DNA of 64,000 nt, from NCBI RefSeq assembly GCF_014283215.1, contig NZ_JACOMF010000001.1, positions 285,724 through 349,723 on the forward strand, written 5' to 3'. This stretch comes from Siccirubricoccus deserti. GTDB lineage: Bacteria; Pseudomonadota; Alphaproteobacteria; Acetobacterales; Acetobacteraceae. Shown here in pieces: positions 18,244 through 27,533 of this stretch (positions are counted from its first letter, which is position 1; every line of letters starts with the position of its first letter). The notes beneath the pieces were generated by a model. That model was not told where the DNA came from. It saw only the letters and a program-made list of their open reading frames with translations, and ran no database searches. A program made the position numbers and the translations under genes.

Positions 18244-19148
18244 CAGCTCCTCCGCTCGATCACGAAATCGGCCAACATACGCAAGAGGTCGGCCCGTTCA
18301 CCGAAACCGTCAAGGTGCGCCCTGGCCTGGGTCACCAGTCGCTCCGCCTGGAGCCGGGCGCGGTCGAGGCCAAGCAGCCCGACCAGCGTGGCCTTGCCCG
18401 CCACGGCATCCTTGCCGGTGCGCTTGCCGGTTTCCTCGGTGCTTGCAGTGGCGTCAAGAATATCGTCGGCAATCTGGAATGCGGCGCCGAGGTCGCGACC
18501 ATAGGCCAGCAGCGCATGCCGCTGCGCCAGCGGCGCCTTGCCCAACACGGCGCCCGCCTCGGCGGAGAATTCGATCAGTTTGCCGGTCTTCAGGGTCTGC
18601 AGCCGGCCGACCGCCGGCTCATCCAGTGGCACCCCGGCAGCTTCCGCCAGCATGTCGAGCATCTGCCCGCCGCACATGCCGCGCGGCCCGGCGGCCTTTG
18701 ACAGGCAGCGCACCAGTTCCGTCCGTACGGCCGGGTCGCTGTGGGTGTCCTCCTCCGCCAGCACGGTGAAGGCATGGGTCTGCAGCGCATCGCCGGCGAG
18801 GATCGCGGTCGCCTCGTCGAAGGCCCTGTGCACCGTCGGCTTGCCGCGACGGAGGTCGTCGTTGTCCATCGCCGGCAGGTCGTCGTGCACCAGGGAATAG
18901 GCGTGCACCATCTCGATGGCGCTGGCGACCCGCAGCGCGGCGCTGCGGGAGACGCCGAATTGCCGCGCCCCTTCCAGCACCAGGAAGCCGCGCAGCCGCT
19001 TGCCGCCACCGATGGCGGCGTAGCGCATGGCCGCGAAAAGCGGCGCCTCAGGGCCTTCCTCGGCCGGCAGCAGGAGGTCGAGCGCCTGGTCGATTTCGGC
19101 CGCGGCGGCCGCCATGGCGCCCTGCAGGCTCGGCGCTGTCGTGGTCAT
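18243..19148 (-). CDS. ispA: Short-chain polyprenyl (farnesyl) diphosphate synthase
   Basis: This 301-residue enzyme adds isopentenyl diphosphate to allylic diphosphates to make farnesyl diphosphate. The first Asp-rich motif is in [18 protein letters not shown] (from Asp89), with the substrate-binding GGGKRLRG at 48-55. The second motif is in [13 protein letters not shown], and the [16 protein letters not shown] loop is conserved. The aromatic residues upstream of the first motif (HAYSLVHDD) favour a C15 product. The ATG at 19148 has GAGGGG at the right distance, whereas the ATG at 19154 lies directly on the Shine-Dalgarno sequence. Confidence 0.93.
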   Translation of the reverse strand: MTTTAPSLQGAMAAAAAEIDQALDLLLPAEEGPEAPLFAAMRYAAIGGGKRLRGFLVLEGARQFGVSRSAALRVASAIEMVHAYSLVHDDLPAMDNDDLRRGKPTVHRAFDEATAILAGDALQTHAFTVLAEEDTHSDPAVRTELVRCLSKAAGPRGMCGGQMLDMLAEAAGVPLDEPAVGRLQTLKTGKLIEFSAEAGAVLGKAPLAQRHALLAYGRDLGAAFQIADDILDATASTEETGKRTGKDAVAGKATLVGLLGLDRARLQAERLVTQARAHLDGFGERADLLRMLADFVIERRS

Positions 19149-19182
19149 GCCCATCCCCTCGGCCTCATCCGATTGACGGGCC

Positions 19183-19434
19183 TCATTCCACATCGCGCAA
19201 GGTCGGGCCGCCCGGCGCGTCGACCACCGCCTGCACCTTCGCCTCCGCCTCCGCCAGCTTGCGCTCGCAATGGCGGCGCAGGGCGTCGCCACGGGCATAG
19301 CTGTCGATGGCCTCAGCAAGGCTGCCCCTGCCGCCCTCCAGCGACTTCACGATCTCCTCCAGCTCGGCGAGCGCATCCTCGAAGGATTTCGCTGCGATGT
19401 CGTCGCCGGCGGGCCGGTCCTGCGCCTCACCCAT
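19183..19434 (-). CDS. xseB: Exodeoxyribonuclease VII small subunit
   Basis: This 83-residue protein has the XseB signature: KSFEDALAELEEIVKSLEGG, then LAEAIDSYARGDALRRHCER and LAEAEAKVQ. Several XseB copies bind the XseA large subunit in the cytoplasm to degrade single-stranded DNA. The order xseB-ispA-dxs is common in proteobacteria. It ends 34 bases before ispA and starts the operon; xseA is not in this window. Confidence 0.95.
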   Translation of the reverse strand: MGEAQDRPAGDDIAAKSFEDALAELEEIVKSLEGGRGSLAEAIDSYARGDALRRHCERKLAEAEAKVQAVVDAPGGPTLRDVE

Positions 19435-19603
19435 TCGGGTCTCCGTCCTCGAACGGCCTTCATACAGCCGAAGCGCCCGGGGCAAAACCGGCCCGCTACG
19501 CTGCGCCGCGCAGGAGCCGGGACAGGAAGCGGAAGCGTTGCCCTGCGGCGACACAGGCTGTGGCCGGTCTCCCGACCTGATCACCCTGAGCCGGCGACCC
19601 GGC

Positions 19604-20593
19604 TCAGAGCGCCCAGGCCTCCTCCAGCCGCCCGGCCAGGGCGGCGCGGGCCGCCACCGCATCCAGCGCCGCCGCCGCCTCCTTCGCCCGCCGTAGCTGG
19701 CGGTGCAGGCCGAGATCCCAGGTGAAGCCCATGCCGCCATGCAGCTGGATGGCACTCTCGATGACCGCCGGGGCGGCCTCGGCGCAGGTGGCACGGGCGA
19801 CCAGCCGGGGGACGGATTCCCCCTGCGGGTCCTGCCCGGCCAGGGCCAGGGCGTGCTCCAGCGCGTGCCGGGCGCCTTCCAGCGCGATCTTCTGCCGGGC
19901 CAGGGAGAAGCGCAGCCCCTGCATGGTGACAAGCGGCCGGCCGAACTGCCGCCGCCCGGTCAGGTGCTCGATGGCCCGGTCCATGCAGTGCCCGGCCGCG
20001 CCCAGCGCGCCGGCGGCGCGCAGCAGCAGCGCATCGGCCCGGAGTGTCGCCCAGGCGGCGGCGGGGATGGTGGCGGCCGGAGTCGCGCCGGACACGCTCA
20101 CCCGCGCCGCCGGGCGTTCCAGGTCGAATCCCGGATCCTCCGCCACCGTCACCCCCGGCGCATCCAGCGCCAGCAGCACCGCGCCCTCGCCGAGCGGCGC
20201 CAGCAGCCATCGCGCCGCCGTCCCGAGCGGCGCCCGGCCGACCACGCCGGAGACGCCCGGCGAAAGGCTGCCGGCCCCGGCGATGGTCAGCACCGCCTCC
20301 CCCGCGACCAGCGCCGCGGCCAGATCCGGCTGGGTCTCGGCCAGCAGCCGGGCGGCGAGCAGGGTCTCGACCAGCGGGAAGGCCAGCAGCCCGGCCTCCG
20401 CCACTTCCACCACCGGCGCCACCGCCGAGAGCGGCAGGCCAAGCCCGCCCACCGCCTCCGGCGCCAGCACGCCGAGCAGCCCGGCCTCGCCCAGACGGGC
20501 CGCCACCGACGCGGTGTCGAGGCCGTCGCATTCGGCGACGACGCGCTGCGCGGTGCGGGCGATCTCCGCCGCGATATCCGAATGCTCGCTCAT
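19604..20593 (-). CDS. Acyl-CoA dehydrogenase, short partner
   Basis: This 329-residue acyl-CoA-dehydrogenase-like protein is clearly shorter than the usual 380 or more. The N-terminal helical part is reduced (LGEAGLLGVLAPEAVGGLGL), the middle beta-domain is degenerate, and the C-terminal helices hold GRRQFGRPLVTMQGLRFSLA and IQLHGGMGFTWDLGLHRQLRR. It overlaps the full-length acyl-CoA dehydrogenase upstream by four bases (ATGA), so the two are made together. Such pairs often form alpha2beta2 enzymes on sterol or terpenoid side chains or branched acyl-CoAs. I see no conserved catalytic Glu, so this may be a structural or FAD-binding partner. Confidence 0.8.
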   Translation of the reverse strand: MSEHSDIAAEIARTAQRVVAECDGLDTASVAARLGEAGLLGVLAPEAVGGLGLPLSAVAPVVEVAEAGLLAFPLVETLLAARLLAETQPDLAAALVAGEAVLTIAGAGSLSPGVSGVVGRAPLGTAARWLLAPLGEGAVLLALDAPGVTVAEDPGFDLERPAARVSVSGATPAATIPAAAWATLRADALLLRAAGALGAAGHCMDRAIEHLTGRRQFGRPLVTMQGLRFSLARQKIALEGARHALEHALALAGQDPQGESVPRLVARATCAEAAPAVIESAIQLHGGMGFTWDLGLHRQLRRAKEAAAALDAVAARAALAGRLEEAWAL

Positions 20594-21783
20594 CGCGCCT
20601 CTCCCCGCGGCAGCTTCAGGATCCGATCGGCGATGATGCCGAGCTGGATTTCGGTGGTGCCGGCATAGATGGTCTGCGCCCGGGACTGGAGATAGGCCTT
20701 GCGGAACCGCCGTTGCGCCGCTTCCACCTCGGGCGAGGCCGGATAGGGCGCCTGTTCCAGCAGCTCCACCGCCAGGGCGGCAAAGCGCTGGTGCGCCTCG
20801 CTCCAATGCTGCTTCGAGAGGCTGCCGTGGCCGCCGATGCTGCCGCCGCCGACCAGCACCTCCACGGTCTGCTCGACCAGCCGCTTCAGCACCTCGATGT
20901 CCACCTGCACCTGGGCGATGCGCTGGCGGATGCTGCTGTCCTCCAGCAACCGGGCCAGCGCCGGATCGGCGCGGCAGGTGGTGACGAGATGGCGCAGCTG
21001 CTCCTCGAATCGCCAGCCGCGGTACATGCGGTTGGTGCCGCGCTCCACCTCCAGCACCCTGACCGCCGCGGCCCAGCCCTTCGCCGGCTCGCCGAGCGCA
21101 TCCTCGGGCTCGACCAGGGCATTGTCGAAGAACACCTCGCAATATTCGGCGTCGCCGGTGATCTGGCGCAGCGGCCGCACCGTGACGCCGGGCTGGTCCA
21201 GCTTCAGCGCAAACAGCGAGAGGCCCTTGTGGCGCTCCTCCATGGTCCCGGTGCGGGCCAGCAGCAGGCAGCGCTGGGCACGGTGCGCGCCGCTGGTCCA
21301 GACCTTCTGGCCGTTGATCCGCCAGGCGGCGCCGTCCCGTGTCGCGCGGGTGCGGAGCCCGGCGAGGTCGGAGCCGGCCTCGGGCTCGGAGAAGCCTTGG
21401 CACCAGATTTCCCGCATCTCGAGGATCGCCGGCAGGTAGCGGCGCTTCTGCTCCTCGGTGGCGATCGCCAGGATGATCGGCCCGGCCAGCTCCTTGCCGA
21501 TGGAGTTCTGGCTTTCCGGCATTGGCAGCCGGCCGATCTCCTGGTTGCTGATCAGGTGCTCGCGCAGCGTCAGCCCATGGCCGCCATAGTCGCGCGGCCA
21601 GGCGATGCCCCAGAATCCCTCGCGGTGCAGGGTCGCTTCCCACGCCTTGGCTTCATCCAGCGAGGGCGGCCGGTAGTCCACCGCATCGGCCCGCCAGTGC
21701 GGCGGCAGGTTCTCGGCAAGCCAGGCACGTTGCCGGGCACGATAGGCCACGGCGTCGATCGCCGGTGTGGCGGCTGCGCTCAT
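20590..21783 (-). CDS. Acyl-CoA dehydrogenase, full-length partner
   Basis: This 397-residue flavoenzyme has the family landmarks: FWGIAWPRDYGGHGLT in the N-terminal domain, FSEPEAGSDLAGLRTRA (FAD and substrate), INGQKVWTSGAHRA, and a C-terminal IYAGTTEIQLGIIADRIL. It dehydrogenates an acyl-CoA to the 2-enoyl-CoA in the cytoplasm, passing electrons to ETF. It is the first gene of a two-gene operon with the shorter dehydrogenase, and a Bug gene lies divergently 201 bases away. The substrate is unknown, but the heterodimer arrangement suggests a bulky acyl group. Confidence 0.88.
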   Translation of the reverse strand: MSAAATPAIDAVAYRARQRAWLAENLPPHWRADAVDYRPPSLDEAKAWEATLHREGFWGIAWPRDYGGHGLTLREHLISNQEIGRLPMPESQNSIGKELAGPIILAIATEEQKRRYLPAILEMREIWCQGFSEPEAGSDLAGLRTRATRDGAAWRINGQKVWTSGAHRAQRCLLLARTGTMEERHKGLSLFALKLDQPGVTVRPLRQITGDAEYCEVFFDNALVEPEDALGEPAKGWAAAVRVLEVERGTNRMYRGWRFEEQLRHLVTTCRADPALARLLEDSSIRQRIAQVQVDIEVLKRLVEQTVEVLVGGGSIGGHGSLSKQHWSEAHQRFAALAVELLEQAPYPASPEVEAAQRRFRKAYLQSRAQTIYAGTTEIQLGIIADRILKLPRGEAR

Positions 21784-21984
21784 GCGCGGTCTCCTCCCAC
21801 GGGCGATGGCCCGCTCGGTTCGGACGGCAGTCTCCGGCAGCGGCGTGGATTGATCAACCCGGGCAGGAGGCCGGGCCCATGCCGAAAATCTTTGGCCTCG
21901 GAACGGTTACATTGCATCGGCCGTTCCCGGCCGGGATGAAACCGTTCTAGCCTCCGCACAACAAGAAAATGAGGGACCACGTCC

Positions 21985-22938
21985 ATGTTCCGCCGCACCC
22001 TGCTTGCCGGCCTCGCCCTGCCGGCCTTCGCCCGCGCCCAGGCCGATTACCCGAGCCGGCCCGTCCGCATGATCGTGCCCTTCGCCGCCGGCGGCTCCGC
22101 CGATGTCGTCGCGCGCATCACCGCCCTCGGCATGCAGGAGGCGTTGGGCCAGCCCGTGGTGGTGGAGAACCGCGGCGGATCGGGCGGGGTCATCGGCTCG
22201 GAGGCGGCGCTGGCGGCGGCGCCGGACGGCTACACCTTCGTCTTCCATACCTTGTCCTCGGCGGTGCTGAACGCCGGGCTCTACCGCAACCTCTCCTTCG
22301 ACGTGCGCCGCGCCTTCGCACCATTGGCGCTGATCGGCACCTTGCCAAACATCATCATGGTCAATCCGCGCGTGCCGGCTGGCAGCCTGCCGGAGCTGAT
22401 CGCGCTGATGAAGTCGCGACCGGGGCGGATCACCTACGCCTCTTCCGGCGCCGGCACCATCACCCATCTGTCGGCGCAGCTGCTGGCGACCATGGCGGGC
22501 GCCGAGGCAACGCATGTGCCCTATCGCGGCTCCGGCCCGGCCTTCGCCGACCTGCTGGCCGGCACGGTGGACATGATGGTCGACACCATGGCAAGCGTGA
22601 TCCCCGCGGTGCGCAGCGGCCAGGTGCGCGCGCTTGCCGTCACCACCCTGGAACGCAGCCCGGCGCTGCCGGAGGTGCCGACGGCGCAGGAAGCCGGGCT
22701 GCCTGGCTACGAGACCTATAACTGGCACGCGGTCTTCGCCCCTGCGGCAATGCCGGCCCCGCTCAGGGCACGGCTGGAAGCCGCCGGCATCGCCGCGGTG
22801 CGCAGCGGCGCGGCGCGGCTGACAGCGGCCGGGGTGGAGCCGCGCGGCGACGGCGCGGCGGCGCTCGCCGCATTCTGGGACAAGCAATTCGCGCTGTGGA
22901 TCCCGATCATCCGCGCATCCGGTGCAACGGCGGACTGA
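21985..22938 (+). CDS. Bug/TctC-family periplasmic solute-binding protein (2 of 6)
   Basis: This 317-residue binding protein has a short signal peptide (MFRRTLLAGLALPAFARA), the ligand loop VRMIVPFAAGGSADVVAR, the GQPVVVENRGGSGGV motif and HVPYRGSGPAFADLLAG in the second lobe. GAGGG lies eight bases before the ATG. It is divergent from the paired acyl-CoA dehydrogenases and 124 bases upstream of an MFS permease, so it might scavenge a carboxylate whose CoA ester the dehydrogenases oxidise; that link is only positional. No TctAB genes are nearby. Confidence 0.9.
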   Translation: MFRRTLLAGLALPAFARAQADYPSRPVRMIVPFAAGGSADVVARITALGMQEALGQPVVVENRGGSGGVIGSEAALAAAPDGYTFVFHTLSSAVLNAGLYRNLSFDVRRAFAPLALIGTLPNIIMVNPRVPAGSLPELIALMKSRPGRITYASSGAGTITHLSAQLLATMAGAEATHVPYRGSGPAFADLLAGTVDMMVDTMASVIPAVRSGQVRALAVTTLERSPALPEVPTAQEAGLPGYETYNWHAVFAPAAMPAPLRARLEAAGIAAVRSGAARLTAAGVEPRGDGAAALAAFWDKQFALWIPIIRASGATAD

Positions 22939-23062
22939 CACAAAATCGATTGCACGACACCCGCACGGGTTGCAGCATCCCTCGGCGAGGTCGGACCAAC
23001 CGCCCGCCATCCACCGCGCACGTCCTGGCGATGCGCTCCGGAACCAGAGGGGAGATTCGTCC

Positions 23063-24475
23063 ATGAGCTCATCGGCACTCGGCGCGTCCACTGCTCCACC
23101 TGCGCCCGACACTGCCGCGCCGCCGTTGATAGCCGGCGGCCCGCTGGAAGCGCGGCACATGCGCTCCGCCGCCTATCGCAACGCCGCACAGCAGGAGAAG
23201 CTGACCAGCACGCATTGGCACATCGCCTGGGCCAATGGCCTCGGCTGGGGCTTCGACGGCATGGATGGCGCGATCTTCGCGCTGGTCGCGCCAATGGTGA
23301 TCATGGAGTTCGGCGTCAGCCTGCCGGAGTACCGCACCGGCGTGCAGATCGCGATGCTGGTTGGCATCATCGGCCTCTATCTCTGGCCCTGGCTCGCGGA
23401 CCGTTTCGGCCGTCGCAACCTGCTGGCGATCAACATCGCGATGTTCTCGCTGATGATGCCGCTGGTGGCGCTGGCGCCGAGCTGGGGCTTCTTCGTCGCC
23501 GCCTATGCCATCGTGCGCTTCGCGCTGAACGGCGAATGGGCGATCGGCTCCATGCTGGTGGCGGAGACCTGGCCGGCGCGGCTGCGCGGGGTGATCGTCT
23601 GCGCCGACCGCTCCGCCTGGGGCGTCGGCGCGGCGCTGGCCGGCACCATCACCGCCGTGGTCGCGGCGCAATGGGGCTGGCGCGCCGCCTTCGTGCTGCC
23701 CGCGGTGGTGGCGCTGCTGGCGGTCTATGTCCGGCTGCTCTGCCCGGAATCGCCCTATTGGGTGCGGACCATGGACCGCAAGCAGCGGATCAAGGACGAA
23801 CTCGCCGCCGGCCGGATGATCTCCGAGGATGACCGGCGCTGGATCGACAAGGCGGGCAAGGTCGGCGTCCGGCAGCTGTTCCTGCCGGACATGCGCCGCA
23901 ACACCCTGCTTGCGACCTTCGTCGCCACCACCAACCTGATCGCCTTCTCCACCGTCGGCCTCTGGATGCCGCTGTTCCTGAAGGAGGCGCATGGCTGGTC
24001 GGCGGCGGAATACGGCAGCTTCTACGTCGCCTGGGGGCTGATCGGCGTGGTTGGCATCGCCGGCGCCGGCTGGATCATCGACAGATTCGGCCGCCGCCTC
24101 GGCTTCGTGCTGATGCTGGCCGAGGGCGCGTTGTTCCTGACGCTCTGGACCTATACCCAGAGCAACACCCTGCTCTGGGTCTACGGCCTGCTCTGGAGCA
24201 TCGGCTTCCTCGGCGTCTGGGGCCCGGCGACAACCTACACCACGGAGATGTACCCGACGCGCGTCCGGGGTGTCGGCAACGGCTTCTCCTGGGCCGTGGC
24301 CTTCTTCATCGGCTATGTGCTGTGGCCCTTCGTCTCGGTCTGGATCCGCGAGGCGACCGGGTCGTTCCAGATCGCCTTCCTGCTGATCCCGGTGGTGATG
24401 CTGGGCCAGGCGGCGGTGGTGTGGTGGTACAGCCCGGAGAATGCCGGCAAGGACCTCGACCGCATCCATGTCTGA
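23063..24475 (+). CDS. MFS permease, AAHS/sialate-type H+ symporter
   Basis: This 470-residue protein has 12 predicted helices. The N-terminal WANGLGWGFDGMDGAIFALV carries the Asp-containing helix-1 pattern of aromatic-acid or sialic-acid symporters. LADRFGRRNLLAINIAMFSL is the MFS signature, and RALNGEWAIG-like residues (RFALNGEWAIGSMLVAETWP) form helix 4. WIIDRFGRRLGFVLML repeats the signature in the second half. The ATG at 23063 has GAGGGGAGA upstream. It lies just after a Bug binding protein, and a repeat-associated terminator follows. Likely substrates are organic or aromatic acids; not proven. Confidence 0.82.
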   Translation: MSSSALGASTAPPAPDTAAPPLIAGGPLEARHMRSAAYRNAAQQEKLTSTHWHIAWANGLGWGFDGMDGAIFALVAPMVIMEFGVSLPEYRTGVQIAMLVGIIGLYLWPWLADRFGRRNLLAINIAMFSLMMPLVALAPSWGFFVAAYAIVRFALNGEWAIGSMLVAETWPARLRGVIVCADRSAWGVGAALAGTITAVVAAQWGWRAAFVLPAVVALLAVYVRLLCPESPYWVRTMDRKQRIKDELAAGRMISEDDRRWIDKAGKVGVRQLFLPDMRRNTLLATFVATTNLIAFSTVGLWMPLFLKEAHGWSAAEYGSFYVAWGLIGVVGIAGAGWIIDRFGRRLGFVLMLAEGALFLTLWTYTQSNTLLWVYGLLWSIGFLGVWGPATTYTTEMYPTRVRGVGNGFSWAVAFFIGYVLWPFVSVWIREATGSFQIAFLLIPVVMLGQAAVVWWYSPENAGKDLDRIHV

Positions 24476-24480
24476 GAATT

Positions 24481-24580
24481 CCCCGCAGGACCGCTGCGCG
24501 GTTCTGCGGGGGCCCCGGATCGTCGCTTCCAACCGGCGCTTCGGCATGCCTTCCGCGGCAAGGCCGCGGAAGGATGCTTC
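24481..24580 (+). repeat. Composite intergenic repeat, family A (copy 1), with terminator hairpin
   Basis: The first part (24481-24511) is a 14-bp hairpin, CCCCGCAGGACCGC against GCGGTTCTGCGGGG with one wobble pair. The second (24549-24573) is CCTTCCGCGGC against GCCGCGGAAGG. Between them is ccggcgcttcggca. The same order occurs at 40486-40589 with the loop and stem bases partly changed but compensated. Both copies follow a plus-strand transport gene and face a convergent gene, so they probably terminate transcription. Confidence 0.7.
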
Positions 24581-24626
24581 CTGCAGGCGCGGCGGCGGGC
24601 CGGTGATCCGCCGCCGTCCGCCGCGC

Positions 24627-25694
24627 TCAGAGTCCCAGCAACCGCTTCGCATTGCCGCCGGCGAGCGCTGCGCGGGTCGCCTCGTCGAAGCTCTCGACCG
24701 AGCAGATGTGGCCGATCGGGTCGCTGTCGGCCATGTCGAAGGGGAAATCGGTGCCCATCAGGATGCGCTCGGCGCCATACACCTTCACCAGATATTCCAG
24801 CTGGTGCGGGGTGAAGACGATGGTGTCGAAATAGAGCTTCCGCAGATAATGCGTCGGCGGTTTCGGCAGGTTGCCGCGGCTGTCGGACCGCGCGCCCCAG
24901 GCGTGGTCGATCCGCCCGGAATAGGCCGGCAGGTAGCCGCCGCCGTGCACCGCCAGGATCTTGAGGCTGGGGTGCCGTTCGAGCACCCCGTCGAAGATCA
25001 GGTGGTGCAGCGCGACGGTGGTATCCAGCGGATTGCCGATGACGTTGTTGAAGTAGTGCTCGCGGAACCGCTGGCCTTCGGTGAAGCCGTTCGGATGGAT
25101 CATCACCAGCGCGCCGAGCCGTTCCGCCGTCGCCCAGAAGGCCGCGAAGGCGGGGTCGGAAAGCTCGCGGCCGGCGACATTGGTCAGCACCTGCACGCCC
25201 TTGAAGCCGAGCGGCCCCATGCAGCGCTCCAGCTCCCGCACCGCCTCCCCGGCCTCCTGCATCGGCACGGTGCCGAGGCCGAGGAAGCGGTCAGGCCGCA
25301 CCGCGCAGAAGGCGGCGATGCCATCGTTCACCATGCGGTTGGCCACCACCGCATGCTCCGGCGCGACGGTGTAGTAGCTCTGCCCCGGCGCCGGGGCACA
25401 GAGCTGCATATCGATGCCCATCGCATCCAGCTCGGCCAGCCGCGGCCCATGCCGGGTGCCGACGGTCCGGCGGTCGGCATCCTGCTTGCGGTTCAGCGCC
25501 TGGGTCGCCGGGGTGGCGAAGCGGCCGAGCGGAACGGTGGCCGGGTCGAGGTGCGGCGCCACATAGGCGCCTGCCTCCGGTACGAAGACATGGGCATGGA
25601 TGTCGATGGTGGTGCTCGTCGGGCGCGTCTCGCGCCCCGGCCTGCCATGGGCGCGGGCAACGGTGGCGCCGTAGTGGTTGGTCTCTTCGGGCAT
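24627..25694 (-). CDS. ACMSD-like amidohydrolase/decarboxylase
   Basis: This 355-residue member of the amidohydrolase-2 family (PF04909) has the metal-binding DIHAH at residues 31-35. A His in MIHPNG, another in LAVHGGGYLPAYSGR, and the distal Asp in MGTDFPFDMADSDP complete the site. The RIDHAWG and NPLDTTVALHHLIFDG segments are typical of 2-amino-3-carboxymuconate-6-semialdehyde decarboxylase and related decarboxylases of aromatic acids. It is probably a cytoplasmic Zn enzyme of an aromatic pathway. It is divergent from a GST gene and convergent with an MFS permease; the exact substrate is unknown. Confidence 0.82.
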   Translation of the reverse strand: MPEETNHYGATVARAHGRPGRETRPTSTTIDIHAHVFVPEAGAYVAPHLDPATVPLGRFATPATQALNRKQDADRRTVGTRHGPRLAELDAMGIDMQLCAPAPGQSYYTVAPEHAVVANRMVNDGIAAFCAVRPDRFLGLGTVPMQEAGEAVRELERCMGPLGFKGVQVLTNVAGRELSDPAFAAFWATAERLGALVMIHPNGFTEGQRFREHYFNNVIGNPLDTTVALHHLIFDGVLERHPSLKILAVHGGGYLPAYSGRIDHAWGARSDSRGNLPKPPTHYLRKLYFDTIVFTPHQLEYLVKVYGAERILMGTDFPFDMADSDPIGHICSVESFDEATRAALAGGNAKRLLGL

Positions 25695-25989
25695 GCCTGC
25701 TCACTCCGTTGTCGCCGTGACGCTGCTCCGGCGGCACAGGCGCGACCATCGCCACCGTGCCGCGGTGCCGCCGCCGTCCGCCCGGTCCGGGGCGCGGCGG
25801 CGCAGCAGGGCAGCGTCGCGCCGAACCGCGATGCCGGCAATGCGGCCCCCGCGCCTGCCGAGCATGAACTCCGCTTGCGAACCGCAAGGACAGGACACTA
25901 GCCTGCCTGCGGTCCAGGAAAGGGTTGCCCATGGCACGCATCGGCATCGCCGGACGTCCGGCCCTCTCCTGTGGCAAAGGACCGGGGCG

Positions 25990-26637
25990 ATGATCCTCTA
26001 CGGCCATTGGCGATCTCTGGCGGCGATGCGGGTGCGGATCGCCCTTGCCCTGAAGGGGCTGGCCTATGAGGAGCGCAGCATCGACATTCTGGGCGGCGGG
26101 CAATTCGCGCCCGGGTTCCTGGCGCTCAACCCGCAGGCGGCGGTGCCGGCGCTGGAGGCCGGCGACGGGCCACCGCTGTTCCAGTCCCTCGCCATCCTCG
26201 AATGGCTGGAGGAGACTCACCCGGCACCGCCGCTGCTGCCGAAGGATGCGCGCGGCCGGGCGCGGGTGCGGGCCTTGGCCCTGATCAGCGCGGCGGACAG
26301 CCACCCGCTGCTGGTACCCCGCGTGCGAGACCGGCTGGCCCGGCAGTTCGGCGCCGGGGAGGCTGCCATCACCGCCTGGTCGGTGCATTGGATGGCGACC
26401 GGCCTGCGTGCCACCGAAGCCCATCTGGCGCGCGACGCGGTGCCCGGCCCCTGGAGCCATGGCGGGGCGCCGACCCTGGCCGACCTCTTCCTCTACAGCC
26501 TCTACGCCGGTTATGAGCAGCGCGGCGGCAGCCTCGACGGCATGCCCAACATCGCCCGCGTGGTCGCCGCCTGCGAGGCCGACCCGTGCTTCACCGCAGC
26601 GCATCCGCTGCGCCAGCCTGGCGCGCCGAGACGCTGA
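25990..26637 (+). CDS. Glutathione S-transferase, zeta/maleylacetoacetate-isomerase-like
   Basis: This 215-residue protein has the N-terminal thioredoxin-like GST domain: LYGHWRSLAAMRVRIALALK with Ser8/Ser9-type catalytic residues, LNPQAAVPALEAGDG (cis-Pro), and FQSLAILEWLEETHP (the glutathione gamma-Glu contact QS-A-I-x-E). The helical C-terminal domain has APTLADLFLYSL. This is the zeta-class pattern of maleylacetoacetate and maleylpyruvate isomerases in tyrosine or gentisate breakdown, though the exact SSCSxRVR motif is altered. It is followed five bases later by a proline-iminopeptidase-like gene, so they form an operon. Confidence 0.78.
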   Translation: MILYGHWRSLAAMRVRIALALKGLAYEERSIDILGGGQFAPGFLALNPQAAVPALEAGDGPPLFQSLAILEWLEETHPAPPLLPKDARGRARVRALALISAADSHPLLVPRVRDRLARQFGAGEAAITAWSVHWMATGLRATEAHLARDAVPGPWSHGGAPTLADLFLYSLYAGYEQRGGSLDGMPNIARVVAACEADPCFTAAHPLRQPGAPRR

Positions 26638-26641
26638 CGCC

Positions 26642-27505
26642 ATGCGCGCCGCGGTCCGCGACACCGAGATCTACTTCGATATCGACGGCCCCGGACTGGT
26701 GGTCGAAGGCACCCGGATGCAGGAGCGCCCCATCGCCTTCGCCATCCATGGCGGGCCGGGCTCCGACCACACCGGCTTCAAGCCCGGTTACACGGCGCTG
26801 ACCGAGGCGATGCAGGTGGTCTATTTCGACCATCGCGGCCAGGGCCGCTCCGGCCGCGGCGATCCGGCGCGCTGGAACCTCGACGAGAATGTCGAGGATA
26901 TGGAGGCGCTGCGCCGTCACCTCGGCTGCGGCCCGATCGTCTCCATCGGCACCAGCTACGGCGGGATGGTGGCGATGGCGCATGCGGCGCGCTACCCCGC
27001 CAGCGTCTCCCACCTCGTCCTCGTCGTCACCGCCGCGCATGGCGGCTTCATCCCGCGGGCGCAGGAGATCCTGGCGGAACGCGGCACGCCGGAGCAGCAG
27101 GCACTCTGCGCCAAGGTCTGGTCCGGCGGCTTTGCCGACGAGGCCGAGCTGAAACACTACTACCGGGTGATGGGCCCGCTCTACTCGGTGCGTTTCAACG
27201 CCGAGGCGGCGGAAGCCGGTATCGCCCGCGCCGTGCATTCGCCGGAGGCGCTGAACCGCGCCTTCCGCCCGGACGGCTTCCTGCGCGGCTTCGACCTGCG
27301 GCCGGAGCTGCCGCGCATCACCGCGCCGGTGCTGATCCTGGCCGGGCGCCACGACTGGATCTGCCCGCCGGAATTCTCCGAGGAGATCCACGCGCTGCTG
27401 CCGGGCTCCCGGCTGACGGTCGTCGAGGAGAGCAGCCATTCCATGCGCGTCGACGCGCCCGAGCGGCTGTTCGGCGAGATCCTGGATTTTGTCGGCGGCA
27501 CATGA
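26642..27505 (+). CDS. Proline-iminopeptidase-like alpha/beta hydrolase
   Basis: This 287-residue hydrolase has the HGGPG oxyanion motif (36-40) characteristic of the S33 proline iminopeptidase family. YFDHRGQGRS and the nucleophile elbow GTSYGG (103-108, Ser105) follow, with the Asp in LAGRHDWICPPEF and the His in EESSHSM. There is no signal peptide, so it is probably cytoplasmic. The ATG at 26642 follows the GST stop after four bases. Members can be aminopeptidases or act on small amides and esters. Which applies here is unknown, and the GST neighbour hints at catabolism rather than peptide turnover. Confidence 0.8.
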   Translation: MRAAVRDTEIYFDIDGPGLVVEGTRMQERPIAFAIHGGPGSDHTGFKPGYTALTEAMQVVYFDHRGQGRSGRGDPARWNLDENVEDMEALRRHLGCGPIVSIGTSYGGMVAMAHAARYPASVSHLVLVVTAAHGGFIPRAQEILAERGTPEQQALCAKVWSGGFADEAELKHYYRVMGPLYSVRFNAEAAEAGIARAVHSPEALNRAFRPDGFLRGFDLRPELPRITAPVLILAGRHDWICPPEFSEEIHALLPGSRLTVVEESSHSMRVDAPERLFGEILDFVGGT

Positions 27506-27533
27506 TCCATTCACACTGAGGGAGGAACCCAAC

